Positions 14,957 to 24,311 of a stretch of DNA of 38,297 nt are shown here, piece after piece. The first letter of the stretch is position 1; the number at the start of each line of letters is the position of its first letter. The stretch comes from Treponema sp. UBA7570 (lineage in GTDB: Bacteria; Spirochaetota; Spirochaetia; Treponematales; Treponemataceae). The stretch lies in contig DLLE01000053.1 in assembly GCA_002477955.1 (NCBI GenBank), forward strand, positions 17,375-55,671, given 5' to 3'. The translations under genes and the position numbers were made by a program. Under the pieces are notes generated by a model. That model was not told the origin of the DNA. It searched no databases and saw nothing but the letters and a program-made list of their open reading frames with translations.

Positions 14957-15721
14957 CTATTTCAAGTATTTATCAAGAATTGCCTGATAAGTTCCGTTTT
15001 CTTTAATATTTTTAAGTCCGGCATTGAACATATCGAGCAACGGCTGGTTTGCTTTGTTCATAATTGCAAAGCCGTATGGAGCGCCTTTGCTTTCCATTCC
15101 AGCAGGAATTTTGAGGGCAAGTCCTCCAGTCTTTATGTTATCTGCCATAATTGGAGTATCTTCAACACAGGCAGCGCTGTTTCCTAGGATTACATCCTGA
15201 TACATTGTCGGAGAATCTTCAAAAACTGTTACCTTAAAGCCATATTTATCTTTGAGAGAATTTGCAAAGTCTGCGCCGGCAGTTCCGTTTTTAACAGCAA
15301 CATTTTTTCCAGCAAGGTCAGCAAAAGATGCAATTAAACTGTCTTTTGCAACTACAAAAGTCTGAGTTGCGTCATAATATCCGTCAGAAAAAATCCAGCC
15401 ACTGTCAATTCTTTCCTGTTTGATTGTTGCGCCAGCAATAAGAGCGTCAGCCTGTCCAACCTGAACAGCAGCTACACCAGCATCCCAACCAAGCGACTGA
15501 AGGTCGTAGTCAAAACCCTGATCTTTTGCAATCGCAGCAAGAATATCAACGTCAATACCAACAAATTCATTTTTTTCGTTAGTGTATTCAAACGGACGGA
15601 ATACTGTATCTGTAGCAACAATCCAAACTTTTTTGCCGGCAGCCTTGTCTTTTTTAGAACAGCCAGTAAAAAGCGAAGCGGCGGCAACCACTGCCAAAAC
15701 AACACTTAAAACTTTTTTCAT
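14957..15721 (-). CDS. amino acid-binding lipoprotein of ABC transporter (family 3)
   Basis: 254 residues. Signal peptide with lipobox LFTGC (Cys21). The solute-binding family 3 fold is seen in WIVATDTVFRPFEYTNEKNE, FVGIDVDILAAIA and DALIAGATIKQERI. As a lipoprotein it would be tethered to the inner membrane and deliver a polar amino acid to the permease/ATPase encoded downstream. Shine-Dalgarno GGAGG stands 7 nt before the ATG, and the promoter at 15752-15780 is near consensus. Confidence 0.94.
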   Translation of the reverse strand: MKKVLSVVLAVVAAASLFTGCSKKDKAAGKKVWIVATDTVFRPFEYTNEKNEFVGIDVDILAAIAKDQGFDYDLQSLGWDAGVAAVQVGQADALIAGATIKQERIDSGWIFSDGYYDATQTFVVAKDSLIASFADLAGKNVAVKNGTAGADFANSLKDKYGFKVTVFEDSPTMYQDVILGNSAACVEDTPIMADNIKTGGLALKIPAGMESKGAPYGFAIMNKANQPLLDMFNAGLKNIKENGTYQAILDKYLK

Positions 15722-15751
15722 AAAAGTCCTCCAAAATAAAAAACTTTTAAA

Positions 15752-15780
15752 ATTATAAAGAAATTTTTTTTGTAATTCAA
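15752..15780 (-). promoter_or_regulatory. promoter of the amino acid transporter operon
   Basis: Minus strand: -35 TTGAAT (15780-15775), a 17-nt spacer, -10 TATAAT (15757-15752). The -35 hexamer and spacing are identical to those of rpsU. Confidence 0.75.
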
Positions 15781-15812
15781 CAAAAAGTATTTACAAAATT
15801 TTTTGCAATCGC

Positions 15813-18275
15813 TTATTTCACATCGCTGTCAGCAACTTCAACTTTTCTCAAATGCCAAATATCGCGGACATAATCTTCAATTGTTCGGTCTGAAGAGAAT
15901 TTTCCGCTGTTGGCTATGTTGATTAAAGTTTTTCGCGCCCAAGCTTTTTTGTCGGCATAAGCTTTTGCAATTTCTTCCTGAGCTTTGCAGTAAAGCTCAA
16001 AATCTGCAAGAACGTAATAAACGTCTGGACGCTGGCCTTCAACTCCGTAAACAAGAGAATCGTGTATTTCCTTAAAAATCTGATGGCTTGGATCGTAAGT
16101 GCCGTCAACCAACTGACCGACAACTTTTGCAAGAACCGGATTTCGTTCAAGATACTGCTGAGGATTGTAAGAGTGCTCTTTTTCCATTTTTTGAATTTCT
16201 TCAGTTGTTAAACCAAACGGAAAGCCGTTTTCTTTTCCTGCTTCTTCAAAAATTTCAATATTCGCGCCGTCCAAAGTTCCGAGCGTAAGCGCGCCATTTA
16301 CCATAAACTTCATATTAGAAGTTCCAGAAGCTTCTTTTCCTGCCGTTGAAATTTGTTCAGAAACATCTGCCGCCGGGAAAATCTTTTCTGCAACACTTAC
16401 ACGATAATTTTCAACAAATACAACGCGAAGTTTGCCACCCACACGACGATCGTTGTTTACACGTTCTGCAACTGTGTTAATCAATTTGATTATCGCCTTT
16501 GCACGACGATAGCCAGAAGCAGCCTTTGCTCCAAAAATAAACGTACGGTTTGGAGGATTGAATGTCGGGTCTTCGATAATTTTGTTGTACAAATACATAA
16601 TATGAAGGACATTCAAAAGCTGGCGTTTATATTCGTGCAGACGCTTAACCTGAACATCAAAAATCGAATCTGGATCAAGAAATTCATTTTGATGATGCTT
16701 TAAATAATCAACAAGGATTTCTTTGTTATGACGCTTAATTGAAATCAATTCATCAAGAGATTTTTCATCATCTGCAAATTTTTCAAGTTCTTTGAGTTTT
16801 GAAAGATTTTTTTCCCAACCGTGACCAATTCTGTCTGTAATAAATTTTGCAAGTTCAGGATTTGCATTGCATAGCCAGCGTCGCTGAGTAATTCCATTTG
16901 TTTTGTTGTTAAATTTCTGAGGATAAAGTCCGTACCAATCCTTTAATTCAACATTTTTAAGAAGTTCGGTATGAAGCGCGGCAACTCCGTTTACGCTAAA
17001 GCCTGCGTGAATTGCAAGCCAAGCCATGTAAACTTTTCCATCATGAATAATCGACATTCTGTTCTGCTTTTGATAATCATCTGGAAATTTTGCGTGCAGT
17101 TCAATAAGAAACCGGCGGTTGATTTCTTCAATAATCTGATAAATTCGTGGCAAAAGGCTCTGAAAAATTGAAATGTCCCATTTTTCAAGCGCTTCTGCCA
17201 AAATCGTATGGTTTGTATAGGCAAAAGTTTTTGTAACGATGTCCCATGCTTCATTCCAACCCATCGAATATTCGTCCATAAGAATGCGCATCAACTCAGG
17301 AATTGCAACAACCGGATGAGTGTCATTCAACTGAATCACATGCAGTTCCGGGAATTTTGCAAAATCCGTTCCATAATCAGCAACAAAGTGATGAACCAAA
17401 TCCTGAAGCGACGCTGAACAGAAAAAATACTGCTGCTTTAAGCGGAGAGTTTTTCCTTGAGGACCGTTGTCGTTCGGATAGAGAACACGAGTAATATTTT
17501 CTGCATCGTTCTGTTTAAAAACAGCCTCGTTGTAACGCATGTCGTTAAAGAGCTGTAAATCAAAACCGTTTGGACTCGAAGCCTGCCACAGACGCAAAGT
17601 ATTGACAGTGTTTGTGTCAAAACCGACAACCGGCATATCGTAAGGAGTCGCAATCACTTCTTCGGCATTTTCCAAATAAAATCTGTCCTGTCCGTCAGGA
17701 GTTTTTCCGTATTTGATTTCTCCGCCAAATTTTACAGTTACCGCCAAATCCGAGCGTTTTACTTCCCAAGGATCGCGATGTTTGAGCCAGTTGTCTGGAT
17801 ATTCAACCTGATAGCCGTTTTCGATGTGCTGTTCAAACATTCCATATTCGTAGCGAATTCCGTAACCGTGTCCAGGATAGTCGAGAGTTGCAAGTGAATC
17901 CAAAAAACAAGCGGCAAGACGGCCAAGTCCGCCGTTTCCAAGTCCAGCATCCGGCTCTTCATCTTCAATCACGTTAAAATTTATGTTCATTTCGTCGAGA
18001 ACTTTTTTAACTTCGTCTTTTATTCCAAGATTTATCAAATTGTTGCTCAAGGCACGGCCCATTAAAAATTCGGCCGAAAGATAATAAAGCTGCTTTACCG
18101 GTTTTTTTTCGTATTCGCGGCGAGTTGCCATCCAAGAAGGCAAAATCAATTCCTGAACTGAAGCGCTCACCGCATCAAAAAGATCATGTTCATTTGCCTG
18201 AGAAATATCTTTTCCGTACTGACGCCGCAAACGAGCCGCAAGATTTTCGCGAAATTTTTCTGCATTAAACTTCAT
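15813..18275 (-). CDS. glgP: glycogen/maltodextrin phosphorylase
   Basis: 820 residues, full family length. The PLP-binding lysine is about K656 in EASGTSNMKFMVNG, followed by TLGTLDGANIEI. Other family blocks are LGNGGLGRLAACFLDSLATL near residue 110 and VQLNDTHP-type IQLNDTHPVVAIPELMRIL. It releases glucose-1-phosphate from alpha-1,4-glucan ends in the cytoplasm. It lies 117 nt after the debranching enzyme gene, which removes the branches that stop phosphorylase. Shine-Dalgarno GGAG precedes the ATG. Confidence 0.97.
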   Translation of the reverse strand: MKFNAEKFRENLAARLRRQYGKDISQANEHDLFDAVSASVQELILPSWMATRREYEKKPVKQLYYLSAEFLMGRALSNNLINLGIKDEVKKVLDEMNINFNVIEDEEPDAGLGNGGLGRLAACFLDSLATLDYPGHGYGIRYEYGMFEQHIENGYQVEYPDNWLKHRDPWEVKRSDLAVTVKFGGEIKYGKTPDGQDRFYLENAEEVIATPYDMPVVGFDTNTVNTLRLWQASSPNGFDLQLFNDMRYNEAVFKQNDAENITRVLYPNDNGPQGKTLRLKQQYFFCSASLQDLVHHFVADYGTDFAKFPELHVIQLNDTHPVVAIPELMRILMDEYSMGWNEAWDIVTKTFAYTNHTILAEALEKWDISIFQSLLPRIYQIIEEINRRFLIELHAKFPDDYQKQNRMSIIHDGKVYMAWLAIHAGFSVNGVAALHTELLKNVELKDWYGLYPQKFNNKTNGITQRRWLCNANPELAKFITDRIGHGWEKNLSKLKELEKFADDEKSLDELISIKRHNKEILVDYLKHHQNEFLDPDSIFDVQVKRLHEYKRQLLNVLHIMYLYNKIIEDPTFNPPNRTFIFGAKAASGYRRAKAIIKLINTVAERVNNDRRVGGKLRVVFVENYRVSVAEKIFPAADVSEQISTAGKEASGTSNMKFMVNGALTLGTLDGANIEIFEEAGKENGFPFGLTTEEIQKMEKEHSYNPQQYLERNPVLAKVVGQLVDGTYDPSHQIFKEIHDSLVYGVEGQRPDVYYVLADFELYCKAQEEIAKAYADKKAWARKTLINIANSGKFSSDRTIEDYVRDIWHLRKVEVADSDVK

Positions 18276-18392
18276 TTTTTATTCTCCATCCTTTTTTGTA
18301 AAATCAAATTTATGTTTTGATCGACTTTTCTACAATTTATGCACGCTTTTTGCCAAAAAATTCATGCATTATTATTTTATCACGATTTTTTG

Positions 18393-20498
18393 CTATTTGC
18401 TGATTAAAACAATGGCAGAACCCGACAAAATAACATATTTTTCCTGATTTCTTAAAAGTTCTTCTTTTCCTTCTGATAAAATACATTCTTCATTTTCTAT
18501 CGAAGTATCAAGAACCCTATACCATTTTTTTCCGGCAGATGGCGGCGGCACAGTCACAGTGACGTCGTGAATGTCGGTATTAAAAGCAACATAAAAATCG
18601 TTGTCCGGTTTAGAATCCAGTTCTGTAATTCCCCCTCCAAGCCTGAACGCCAAAAACCTGTCTAGTTTTGCCCAATCTGGCATAAAACCTTCAATGTTGA
18701 ACCAGTTTATATCGGCAGGACTTGTCTGTGTTGCAGTTTTTTGCCCTTTAAAAAAATCAACCCGCATAAACACGCGGTGATTACGACGCAATTCAATCAA
18801 TTTCTTTACAAAATTTAACAAATCGCCGTGCTTTTTTATGTCGTTCCAGTCAAACCAAGAGATTTCGTTGTCCTGACAGTACGGATTGTTGTTTCCGCCT
18901 TGAGAACGCTGAACTTCATCTCCGCAAACGAACATTGGCGTTCCCTGGCTCAAAAACAAAGCAACAAAAAAATTTTTTATCTGGCGAATTCTGTTTTTTT
19001 CAATTTTTGGATTTAACGTCGGGCCTTCAAAACCGTTGTTGTAACTTAAATTGTTGTCAGTGCCGTCGCGGTTTTCTTCGCCGTTCTGCTCGTTGTGACG
19101 GTAATTGTACGAAACCAAGTCGTTCATTGTAAAACCGTCGTGGCTCGCAATGTAATTTATAGAATGATACGGTTTTCTTCCGCTTGAAGAATATAAATCG
19201 CTCGAACCGGAAATTCGCGTCGCGGCTTCTGTCGAAAGTTTTTCGTCTCCACGGATAAAACGCCTTATGCCGTCGCGGAATTTATCATTCCATTCGCACC
19301 ATCTTCCGCCTGGAAAAGAACCAACCTGATAAGCGCCGCCACAATCCCAAGGCTCTGCAATTATTTTTACATCGCGCAAAATAGGGTCTTCGCTTATTCG
19401 TCTTGTAAGAGGCGCTTCTAAGGTCAAAAAACCATTTTCGTCACGGGAAAGGACGCTTGCAAGGTCAAAACGGAAGCCATCTACGTGCATTACTCGAACC
19501 CAATAGCGCAGACAGCCGATTATATATTCTTGAACGACAGGATGATTGCAATTGAGGGCATTTCCGCAGCCAGAAAAATTTACATAATATTCTTTATTTG
19601 TGCTTACAAGCTGATAATAAATTGAATTGTCGAATCCTCTAAAACCAAATGTAATTCCGTGCTCGTTTCCTTCGGCAGTATGGTTGAATACAATATCCAA
19701 AATAACCTCAATTCCAGCTTTGTGAAAAGCCTTTACCATGTCTTTAAATTCGGCAACACATGCTCCAGGTCTTTTATCCGAAGAATATGCTGCTTTTGGC
19801 GCAAAAAAAGCCGTCGTACTGTAGCCCCAATAATTTACAAGGCGTTTGCCGGTCTTTGGGTTTGTGTTCATATTTTCAAATGCGTCAAATTCCTGAACAG
19901 GCAAAAGCTCAACCGCGGTAATTCCAAGTTTTTTTAAATAAGGAATTTTCTCGATTGCCCCGCGATAAGTTCCAGGAAATTTTACTTCAGAAGAAGGAGA
20001 AGCCGTAAAGCCTTTTAAATGCATTTCGTAAATAATGCTTTCGTTTAAAGGCTTTTTTAGAGGCTGGTCATTTTCCCAATTATAAGAAAGTTCGTCTACA
20101 ACTACGCATTTTGGCATTTTTTCGAGAGGACAGACTTTTTGGGAATTTAAATTTTTAAAAAGCGAACCGTCTGTCAGAGCTTTTGCGCGAGGGTCGTAAA
20201 GAAAAATATCTTTGTTGAATCTGTGCCCGTTTTTTGGCTCAAAAGGGCCGTCAACTCTAAAAAGATAAAGTGCTCCAGGTTTTAAACCTTCAATAAAGAC
20301 ATGCCACAAATCACCAGTACGATTTATTTTAGGCTCTAATTTTATAGTACATGCAGGAGCACTGTCGTCTGATTTTTTAAAAAGCTCCAAATAAACAGCC
20401 GTCGCATTACGACTGAAAACACAAAAATTTACACCGCTGCCAATATAAACCGCTCCCAAATCCCAAGGGTTGCCTGGCAGGACTTTTAACCGATCCAT
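18393..20498 (-). CDS. glgX: glycogen debranching enzyme GlgX (isoamylase type)
   Basis: 701 residues from the ATG at 20498; a GTG at 20519 in the same frame is possible. An N-terminal CBM48 domain (PGNPWDLGAVYIGSGVNFCVF) precedes a GH13 barrel with region I VILDIVFNHTAEGNE, nucleophile D in DGFRFDLASVL, acid/base E in IIAEPWDCGG, and SHDGFTMNDLVSYN. It hydrolyses alpha-1,6 branches of glycogen, pairing with glgP downstream. No ribosome site is visible, and a -10-like TAAAAT ends 11 nt before the ATG, so the mRNA may be nearly leaderless. Confidence 0.95.
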   Translation of the reverse strand: MDRLKVLPGNPWDLGAVYIGSGVNFCVFSRNATAVYLELFKKSDDSAPACTIKLEPKINRTGDLWHVFIEGLKPGALYLFRVDGPFEPKNGHRFNKDIFLYDPRAKALTDGSLFKNLNSQKVCPLEKMPKCVVVDELSYNWENDQPLKKPLNESIIYEMHLKGFTASPSSEVKFPGTYRGAIEKIPYLKKLGITAVELLPVQEFDAFENMNTNPKTGKRLVNYWGYSTTAFFAPKAAYSSDKRPGACVAEFKDMVKAFHKAGIEVILDIVFNHTAEGNEHGITFGFRGFDNSIYYQLVSTNKEYYVNFSGCGNALNCNHPVVQEYIIGCLRYWVRVMHVDGFRFDLASVLSRDENGFLTLEAPLTRRISEDPILRDVKIIAEPWDCGGAYQVGSFPGGRWCEWNDKFRDGIRRFIRGDEKLSTEAATRISGSSDLYSSSGRKPYHSINYIASHDGFTMNDLVSYNYRHNEQNGEENRDGTDNNLSYNNGFEGPTLNPKIEKNRIRQIKNFFVALFLSQGTPMFVCGDEVQRSQGGNNNPYCQDNEISWFDWNDIKKHGDLLNFVKKLIELRRNHRVFMRVDFFKGQKTATQTSPADINWFNIEGFMPDWAKLDRFLAFRLGGGITELDSKPDNDFYVAFNTDIHDVTVTVPPPSAGKKWYRVLDTSIENEECILSEGKEELLRNQEKYVILSGSAIVLISK

Positions 20499-20595
20499 AA
20501 GTATTGAATATTTTAACACAGTAAAGACAGGCAGACCAATAATTTTTCATAAATGTTTTATTAAACTGTTTATTTTTGTTTTTTGAATTTTTCTT

Positions 20596-20700
20596 ACGCC
20601 GGGGTGGAGGCGCGCGAAGCGTTGCAAAATACGCAGTATTTTGCAATGAAGCGAAAAGCGGAACGCTGGAACACCGGTTAGAGCGTAAATGGCGTCCTGC
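20596..20700 (+). repeat. modular palindrome-core repeat, copy 5
   Basis: Left flank GGTGGAGGCGCGCGAAGCGTT, split here as GGTGGAGGCGCG and CGAAGCGTT; core GCAAAATAC-GCA-GTATTTTGC (20624-20644); right flank AATGAAGCGAAAAGCGGAAC. AGCGTT before the core can pair with AACGCT after it. It lies between the divergent glgX and era genes. Confidence 0.78.
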
Positions 20701-20705
20701 AAAAA

Positions 20706-20743
20706 CTTACAAAATTTTTAAAAAATGCTATACTCGAAAAATG
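20706..20743 (+). promoter_or_regulatory. promoter of era, apparently leaderless
   Basis: CTTACA (20706-20711), a 17-nt spacer, and extended -10 TGC-TATACT with the hexamer at 20729-20734. The ATG is at 20741, 6 nt after the -10, which is where transcription would begin. No Shine-Dalgarno is present. Confidence 0.65.
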
Positions 20744-21670
20744 GAAAATATAAATCTAGAATCAGAAAAAAAAGAAAGCACTGTCGGAGACAAAACAGCC
20801 ATTGTTACAATTATCGGGCGACCTTCTGCCGGAAAATCGACATTTTTAAACACGGCTTCAGGAGAAATGGTAAGCATTGTAAGTTCGATTCCGCAGACAA
20901 CTAGAAACGCAATCCGTGGAATTGTAAACACTTCGCTCGGTCAGCTGGTTTTTGTGGACACTCCGGGCTACCACGAATCAAACAAAAAAATGAATCTTAA
21001 AATGCGCAATATTGTTGCAGACCAGCTTGCAAATGCGGATTCAATTCTTTATGTCGTGGATTCGACGCGTCCTTGCGGCGATGAAGAAAAACTGATTACA
21101 GAACTTTTAAAAGGGCATGAAAAAAAGACCGTTGCCGCCTTAAACAAGATTGACGAAAAAAAATCAAATCCGTCGGCTGCCAGAGTTTTTCTGTCAAAAC
21201 AGCTTCCTGAGCTTTCCGAAAAAAATATTTTCGATGTTTCGGCAAAAAACGATGAAGGAGTCAACGATGTTTTGCGTGCGCTTTACGAACTTGCACCAGT
21301 TGCGCCCCATCTTTATCCGGAAGAATTTTATACTGACCAGGAAGTTGACTTTAGAATTGCGGAAGTTATCCGTGAACAGGCAATTAACCGTCTTGATCAG
21401 GAAATTCCGCATTGCGTTTATGTTCAGATTGCGGATATGGAAATGCGTTCGCCGACAAAAATGTGGTGCCGTGCGTTTTTATGCGTTGAAAAAGAAAGTC
21501 AAAAAGGCATTGTAATCGGAAAAGGCGCTCAAATGATTAAAACAATCCGTATTGAATCAATTAAACAGCTGCGCAAAATTTTTGACTACAAAATTGACTT
21601 GGATTTGCAGGTTAAGGTAGATAAAAACTGGCGGCAGAATGATTTAAGGCTGAATAAATTATTAAAATAG
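20741..21670 (+). CDS. era: GTPase Era
   Basis: 309 residues from the ATG at 20741. GTPase motifs: G1 GRPSAGKST (26-34), G2 region SIPQTTRNAI, G3 DTPGYHES, G4 NKID. The C-terminal KH domain has IGKGAQMIKTIRIESIKQLRK. Era binds the 3' end of 16S rRNA and assists 30S assembly. The frame is open further upstream through the repeat, but family alignment and the -10 box favour this start. Transcribed toward aroDE, with a terminator hairpin in the convergent gap. Confidence 0.95.
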   Translation: MENINLESEKKESTVGDKTAIVTIIGRPSAGKSTFLNTASGEMVSIVSSIPQTTRNAIRGIVNTSLGQLVFVDTPGYHESNKKMNLKMRNIVADQLANADSILYVVDSTRPCGDEEKLITELLKGHEKKTVAALNKIDEKKSNPSAARVFLSKQLPELSEKNIFDVSAKNDEGVNDVLRALYELAPVAPHLYPEEFYTDQEVDFRIAEVIREQAINRLDQEIPHCVYVQIADMEMRSPTKMWCRAFLCVEKESQKGIVIGKGAQMIKTIRIESIKQLRKIFDYKIDLDLQVKVDKNWRQNDLRLNKLLK

Positions 21671-21708
21671 ACAAAAAACAGGCTTCACGATTTTTTGTGA
21701 AGCCTGTT
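21671..21708 (-). terminator. terminator between era and aroDE
   Basis: Perfect 12-bp stem AACAGGCTTCAC (21677-21688) and GTGAAGCCTGTT (21697-21708). On the minus strand it runs into TTTTTTG, so it ends the aroDE transcript. On the plus strand the T-run is missing, though the hairpin may still slow the era transcript. Confidence 0.85.
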
Positions 21709-21717
21709 CTGTATTGT

Positions 21718-23208
21718 TTATACAAGCTGTTTGTACAATTCAAACTGTGCAATTCCCTGATAAAGCAACATTCCGGCGCCATTGCAAACTTTACAGCCTG
21801 AAGCATCTGCACGAGCCATAATTGGAGTTACTTCTGGAGAATAGATTACATCATAAACATATTCTTCTCCGTTAAAGTCGTAGAACCAAATCGGGTCGTT
21901 TTCTGGGTTTGAAGGGTCGCTGCTGCCCATGCCCTTTGAAGTTGTCTGAACGATTACGTCAGAATATTTGTTCAATTTTTCAAGGCTCTCCGGGCCGAGC
22001 GTTGCATAGTCAAAACCGTATTTTTCGGCAATTAAACGGGCTTTTGCCAAAGTGCGGTTGAATACACATGCCTTTGCTCCAAGTTCTTTGATAACATAAG
22101 CAATTGCCCTGCTTGCTCCGCCAGCACCGATTATTGCAACTTTTTTGCCTTTTAAATCTTTTGCACCGGTAAATTCCAAAAGCGCTTTTTCAAAACCAAG
22201 CGCATCAGTATTATAACCTTTCCAATCATCACCATAACGGACGACTGTATTGCAGGCGCCGATTGATTCTGCTTTTTCATCAATATTTTTTATTAAAGGA
22301 ATAACTGTTTCTTTGTGGGGAATTGTTACAGAAAATCCCTGAATATCAAGAGTTTTTGCAAAATCCAGCGAGTCTTCGATTGTTTCCGACTTGAATGGAA
22401 TAAAAACTGCATCTAAATTTGCCTTTTCAAACATTCCATTTTGCAATTCCGGGCTGGAAGTGATTTTTAGAGGATAGCCTGTAATTCCAAAAATCTTTGT
22501 CTTTTCATTAATCGAATGAAAATGATATGTTTTTTCGAGGGTGATTGGATCTGTATGTCCGATTTCAAGCAAATTGCCCAAAAGTTCAGATGGACTTGTG
22601 TACGTAAGATATGAATGCAATCGTTCTGAAAGAATTCTTGTCGGAAGCCCAAGAGGTCCCATTGCGCATACAATCTGCTCTGTATTCTTCCATTTGTCTG
22701 CTTCGCTAAAAACTTTTGTAACGTCAGAAAGACGATGGGGCATAAAAGCAATTTTTGGAATTTCATAAGAATTCTGACGAAGTTCATCAAATTTTTCAAC
22801 AATATTTTTAATCGGAGAACTCATATTGTGGTAAGAGCGGATAATTCTCGTTCCAAAAGCCTGAGCCGCATCTTCCAAACTTGGAATATGAAAATCTTCT
22901 TCAAAATCAACATAGGCAAAATTTTTCTTCGGGTCTTCCTGAGCAAACGCAAGACCGCGCGCAAAAAGCATGGTGCGTGTCGACTCGCCCTCGATATACT
23001 GCCCACCGTCAATTTTGCGGCGAATTGTAAGAATTGCAGGAACATCTATCATTGCCGGAAATTCGCGGATTTTAAGACGTTCATCTTCTTCAAGAAAATC
23101 TACACGAAGTTCAACTATATCAATGAATTCTTTGTATTTTTCAACAATTGCAACATCTTCCGCCAAAGTTTTTCCTGTTACGCACAGACAAACCAAAGAT
23201 TTCGCCAT
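21718..23208 (-). CDS. aroDE: AroD-AroE fusion: 3-dehydroquinate dehydratase / shikimate dehydrogenase
   Basis: 496 residues from the ATG at 23208 (Shine-Dalgarno GGAGG 6 nt upstream). Residues about 1-220 are type I dehydroquinate dehydratase: VELRVDFLEE, base His in IRSYHNMS, Schiff-base Lys in PKIAFMPH. Residues about 235-496 are shikimate dehydrogenase: GYPLKITSSPELQN, VTIPHKE, CNTVV, NTDALGF and NADP loop IIGAGGASRAIAYV. It does steps 3 and 4 of the shikimate pathway on one chain. Last gene of the def-fmt-PASTA-aroDE operon, 18 nt after the PASTA gene. Confidence 0.95.
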   Translation of the reverse strand: MAKSLVCLCVTGKTLAEDVAIVEKYKEFIDIVELRVDFLEEDERLKIREFPAMIDVPAILTIRRKIDGGQYIEGESTRTMLFARGLAFAQEDPKKNFAYVDFEEDFHIPSLEDAAQAFGTRIIRSYHNMSSPIKNIVEKFDELRQNSYEIPKIAFMPHRLSDVTKVFSEADKWKNTEQIVCAMGPLGLPTRILSERLHSYLTYTSPSELLGNLLEIGHTDPITLEKTYHFHSINEKTKIFGITGYPLKITSSPELQNGMFEKANLDAVFIPFKSETIEDSLDFAKTLDIQGFSVTIPHKETVIPLIKNIDEKAESIGACNTVVRYGDDWKGYNTDALGFEKALLEFTGAKDLKGKKVAIIGAGGASRAIAYVIKELGAKACVFNRTLAKARLIAEKYGFDYATLGPESLEKLNKYSDVIVQTTSKGMGSSDPSNPENDPIWFYDFNGEEYVYDVIYSPEVTPIMARADASGCKVCNGAGMLLYQGIAQFELYKQLV

Positions 23209-23226
23209 TTTTTCCTCCACTCAAAA

Positions 23227-24285
23227 CTATTCGTTTATTGTTACGCGTTTTGCAACTTTTCCAGCAACACGCAAAATCAATTCGCTTCCTTCTGTTACTG
23301 CGTAAGGAACCGAGAAATGTCCGCCTGTATGGTTTAGCGCCACAAGCTGACTGCGCTGACCGTTGCTTTCAATACATTCAACCGTCATTGCTACTGGATA
23401 AGGGAATTGAGCAAGCTCAGTTTCAAAAATTCCATAAATCAAATCGTCTTTTGGTTTTACCGGAAATGCCATTTCGACAGACATTCTTGTGTAATTTTCA
23501 ATATATTGGCTGTCAAATTTCTGCTGGCTCACAACTGAATTTTCTTTTTCGTCTTTTGCAGCCTTGTGAGCAGAAAAATCAAGAACAACGCGCAAATTTG
23601 GCAAGAGAGCGAGCATTTCTTTTACAGATTTTCCGATAAGTCTAGGAACGGCAGTGTTGTCAAAGCTTGGACCGCGGCTGACAATCAAATTAACCGTAAC
23701 AGGATTAGAAATTTTTGTTCCGGCAGGCGGCTCCTGTTCAAGAATTGTGCCAGCTTCTTCGAGAGAAGCCTTGTAAACAGGTTCTGCAAGCAAAATAAGC
23801 GGCCGGGAAGAACCTGTAAACATCGTTGTCAAATCAATTTTTAAGTTATCATATTTCTGACCAATATAATTGCCAACTTCCGAAACGATTGCTCCGCGGC
23901 TGACAGTAAGATTTACGCGTGTTCCGGCTTTTACGATTGCTCCGGAAGACGGCGACTGAGAAATAATTGTTCCAGACGGCTGCTCGTCATAACGAAGCTG
24001 AATTTTCGGATACAATTCCTTTACCTGCATTTCCAAAAGAGCCTGAGCCAATTCCTTTCCTTCAACTTCTGGAACCAAAACCTTTTCCGGACCTTTTACA
24101 GTCGCAAAAAAAACTGCAAGACAAGTCAAAAGCATTACAATAACTGCAAGAATTATAGTAACAAAAAGAGCCTTGCCGTTTGCCTGCAAATTTTCCATTC
24201 CCTTTATAAAACTTACACGGCAATTCTGAATATTGAAATTTTTAATTTTTTGCCAAAGTTTAGAAAAAAATCCTTTGATTTTCAT
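23227..24285 (-). CDS. PASTA-domain membrane protein without a kinase domain
   Basis: 352 residues. One membrane helix at about 40-62 (ALFVTIILAVIVMLLTCLAV) follows a short basic cytoplasmic segment. Three PASTA-like repeats follow: VLVPEVEGKELAQALLEM onward (about 72-133), about 134-206 ending VNLIVSRGPS, and about 207-280 starting NTAVPRLIGKSVKEM. PASTA domains bind peptidoglycan or beta-lactams and are usually fused to Ser/Thr kinases or PBPs; here neither is present. It lies between fmt (26-nt gap) and aroDE. Role in envelope sensing is inference only. Confidence 0.88.
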   Translation of the reverse strand: MKIKGFFSKLWQKIKNFNIQNCRVSFIKGMENLQANGKALFVTIILAVIVMLLTCLAVFFATVKGPEKVLVPEVEGKELAQALLEMQVKELYPKIQLRYDEQPSGTIISQSPSSGAIVKAGTRVNLTVSRGAIVSEVGNYIGQKYDNLKIDLTTMFTGSSRPLILLAEPVYKASLEEAGTILEQEPPAGTKISNPVTVNLIVSRGPSFDNTAVPRLIGKSVKEMLALLPNLRVVLDFSAHKAAKDEKENSVVSQQKFDSQYIENYTRMSVEMAFPVKPKDDLIYGIFETELAQFPYPVAMTVECIESNGQRSQLVALNHTGGHFSVPYAVTEGSELILRVAGKVAKRVTINE

Positions 24286-24311
24286 AAAATCTTCCTAATT
24301 TTTTTATTTTC

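Noticed and set aside
22735..23337. 200-codon open frame on the + strand
   Set aside because: It is antisense to the well-supported aroDE and PASTA genes, rich in Phe/Asn/Cys, and has no family pattern.
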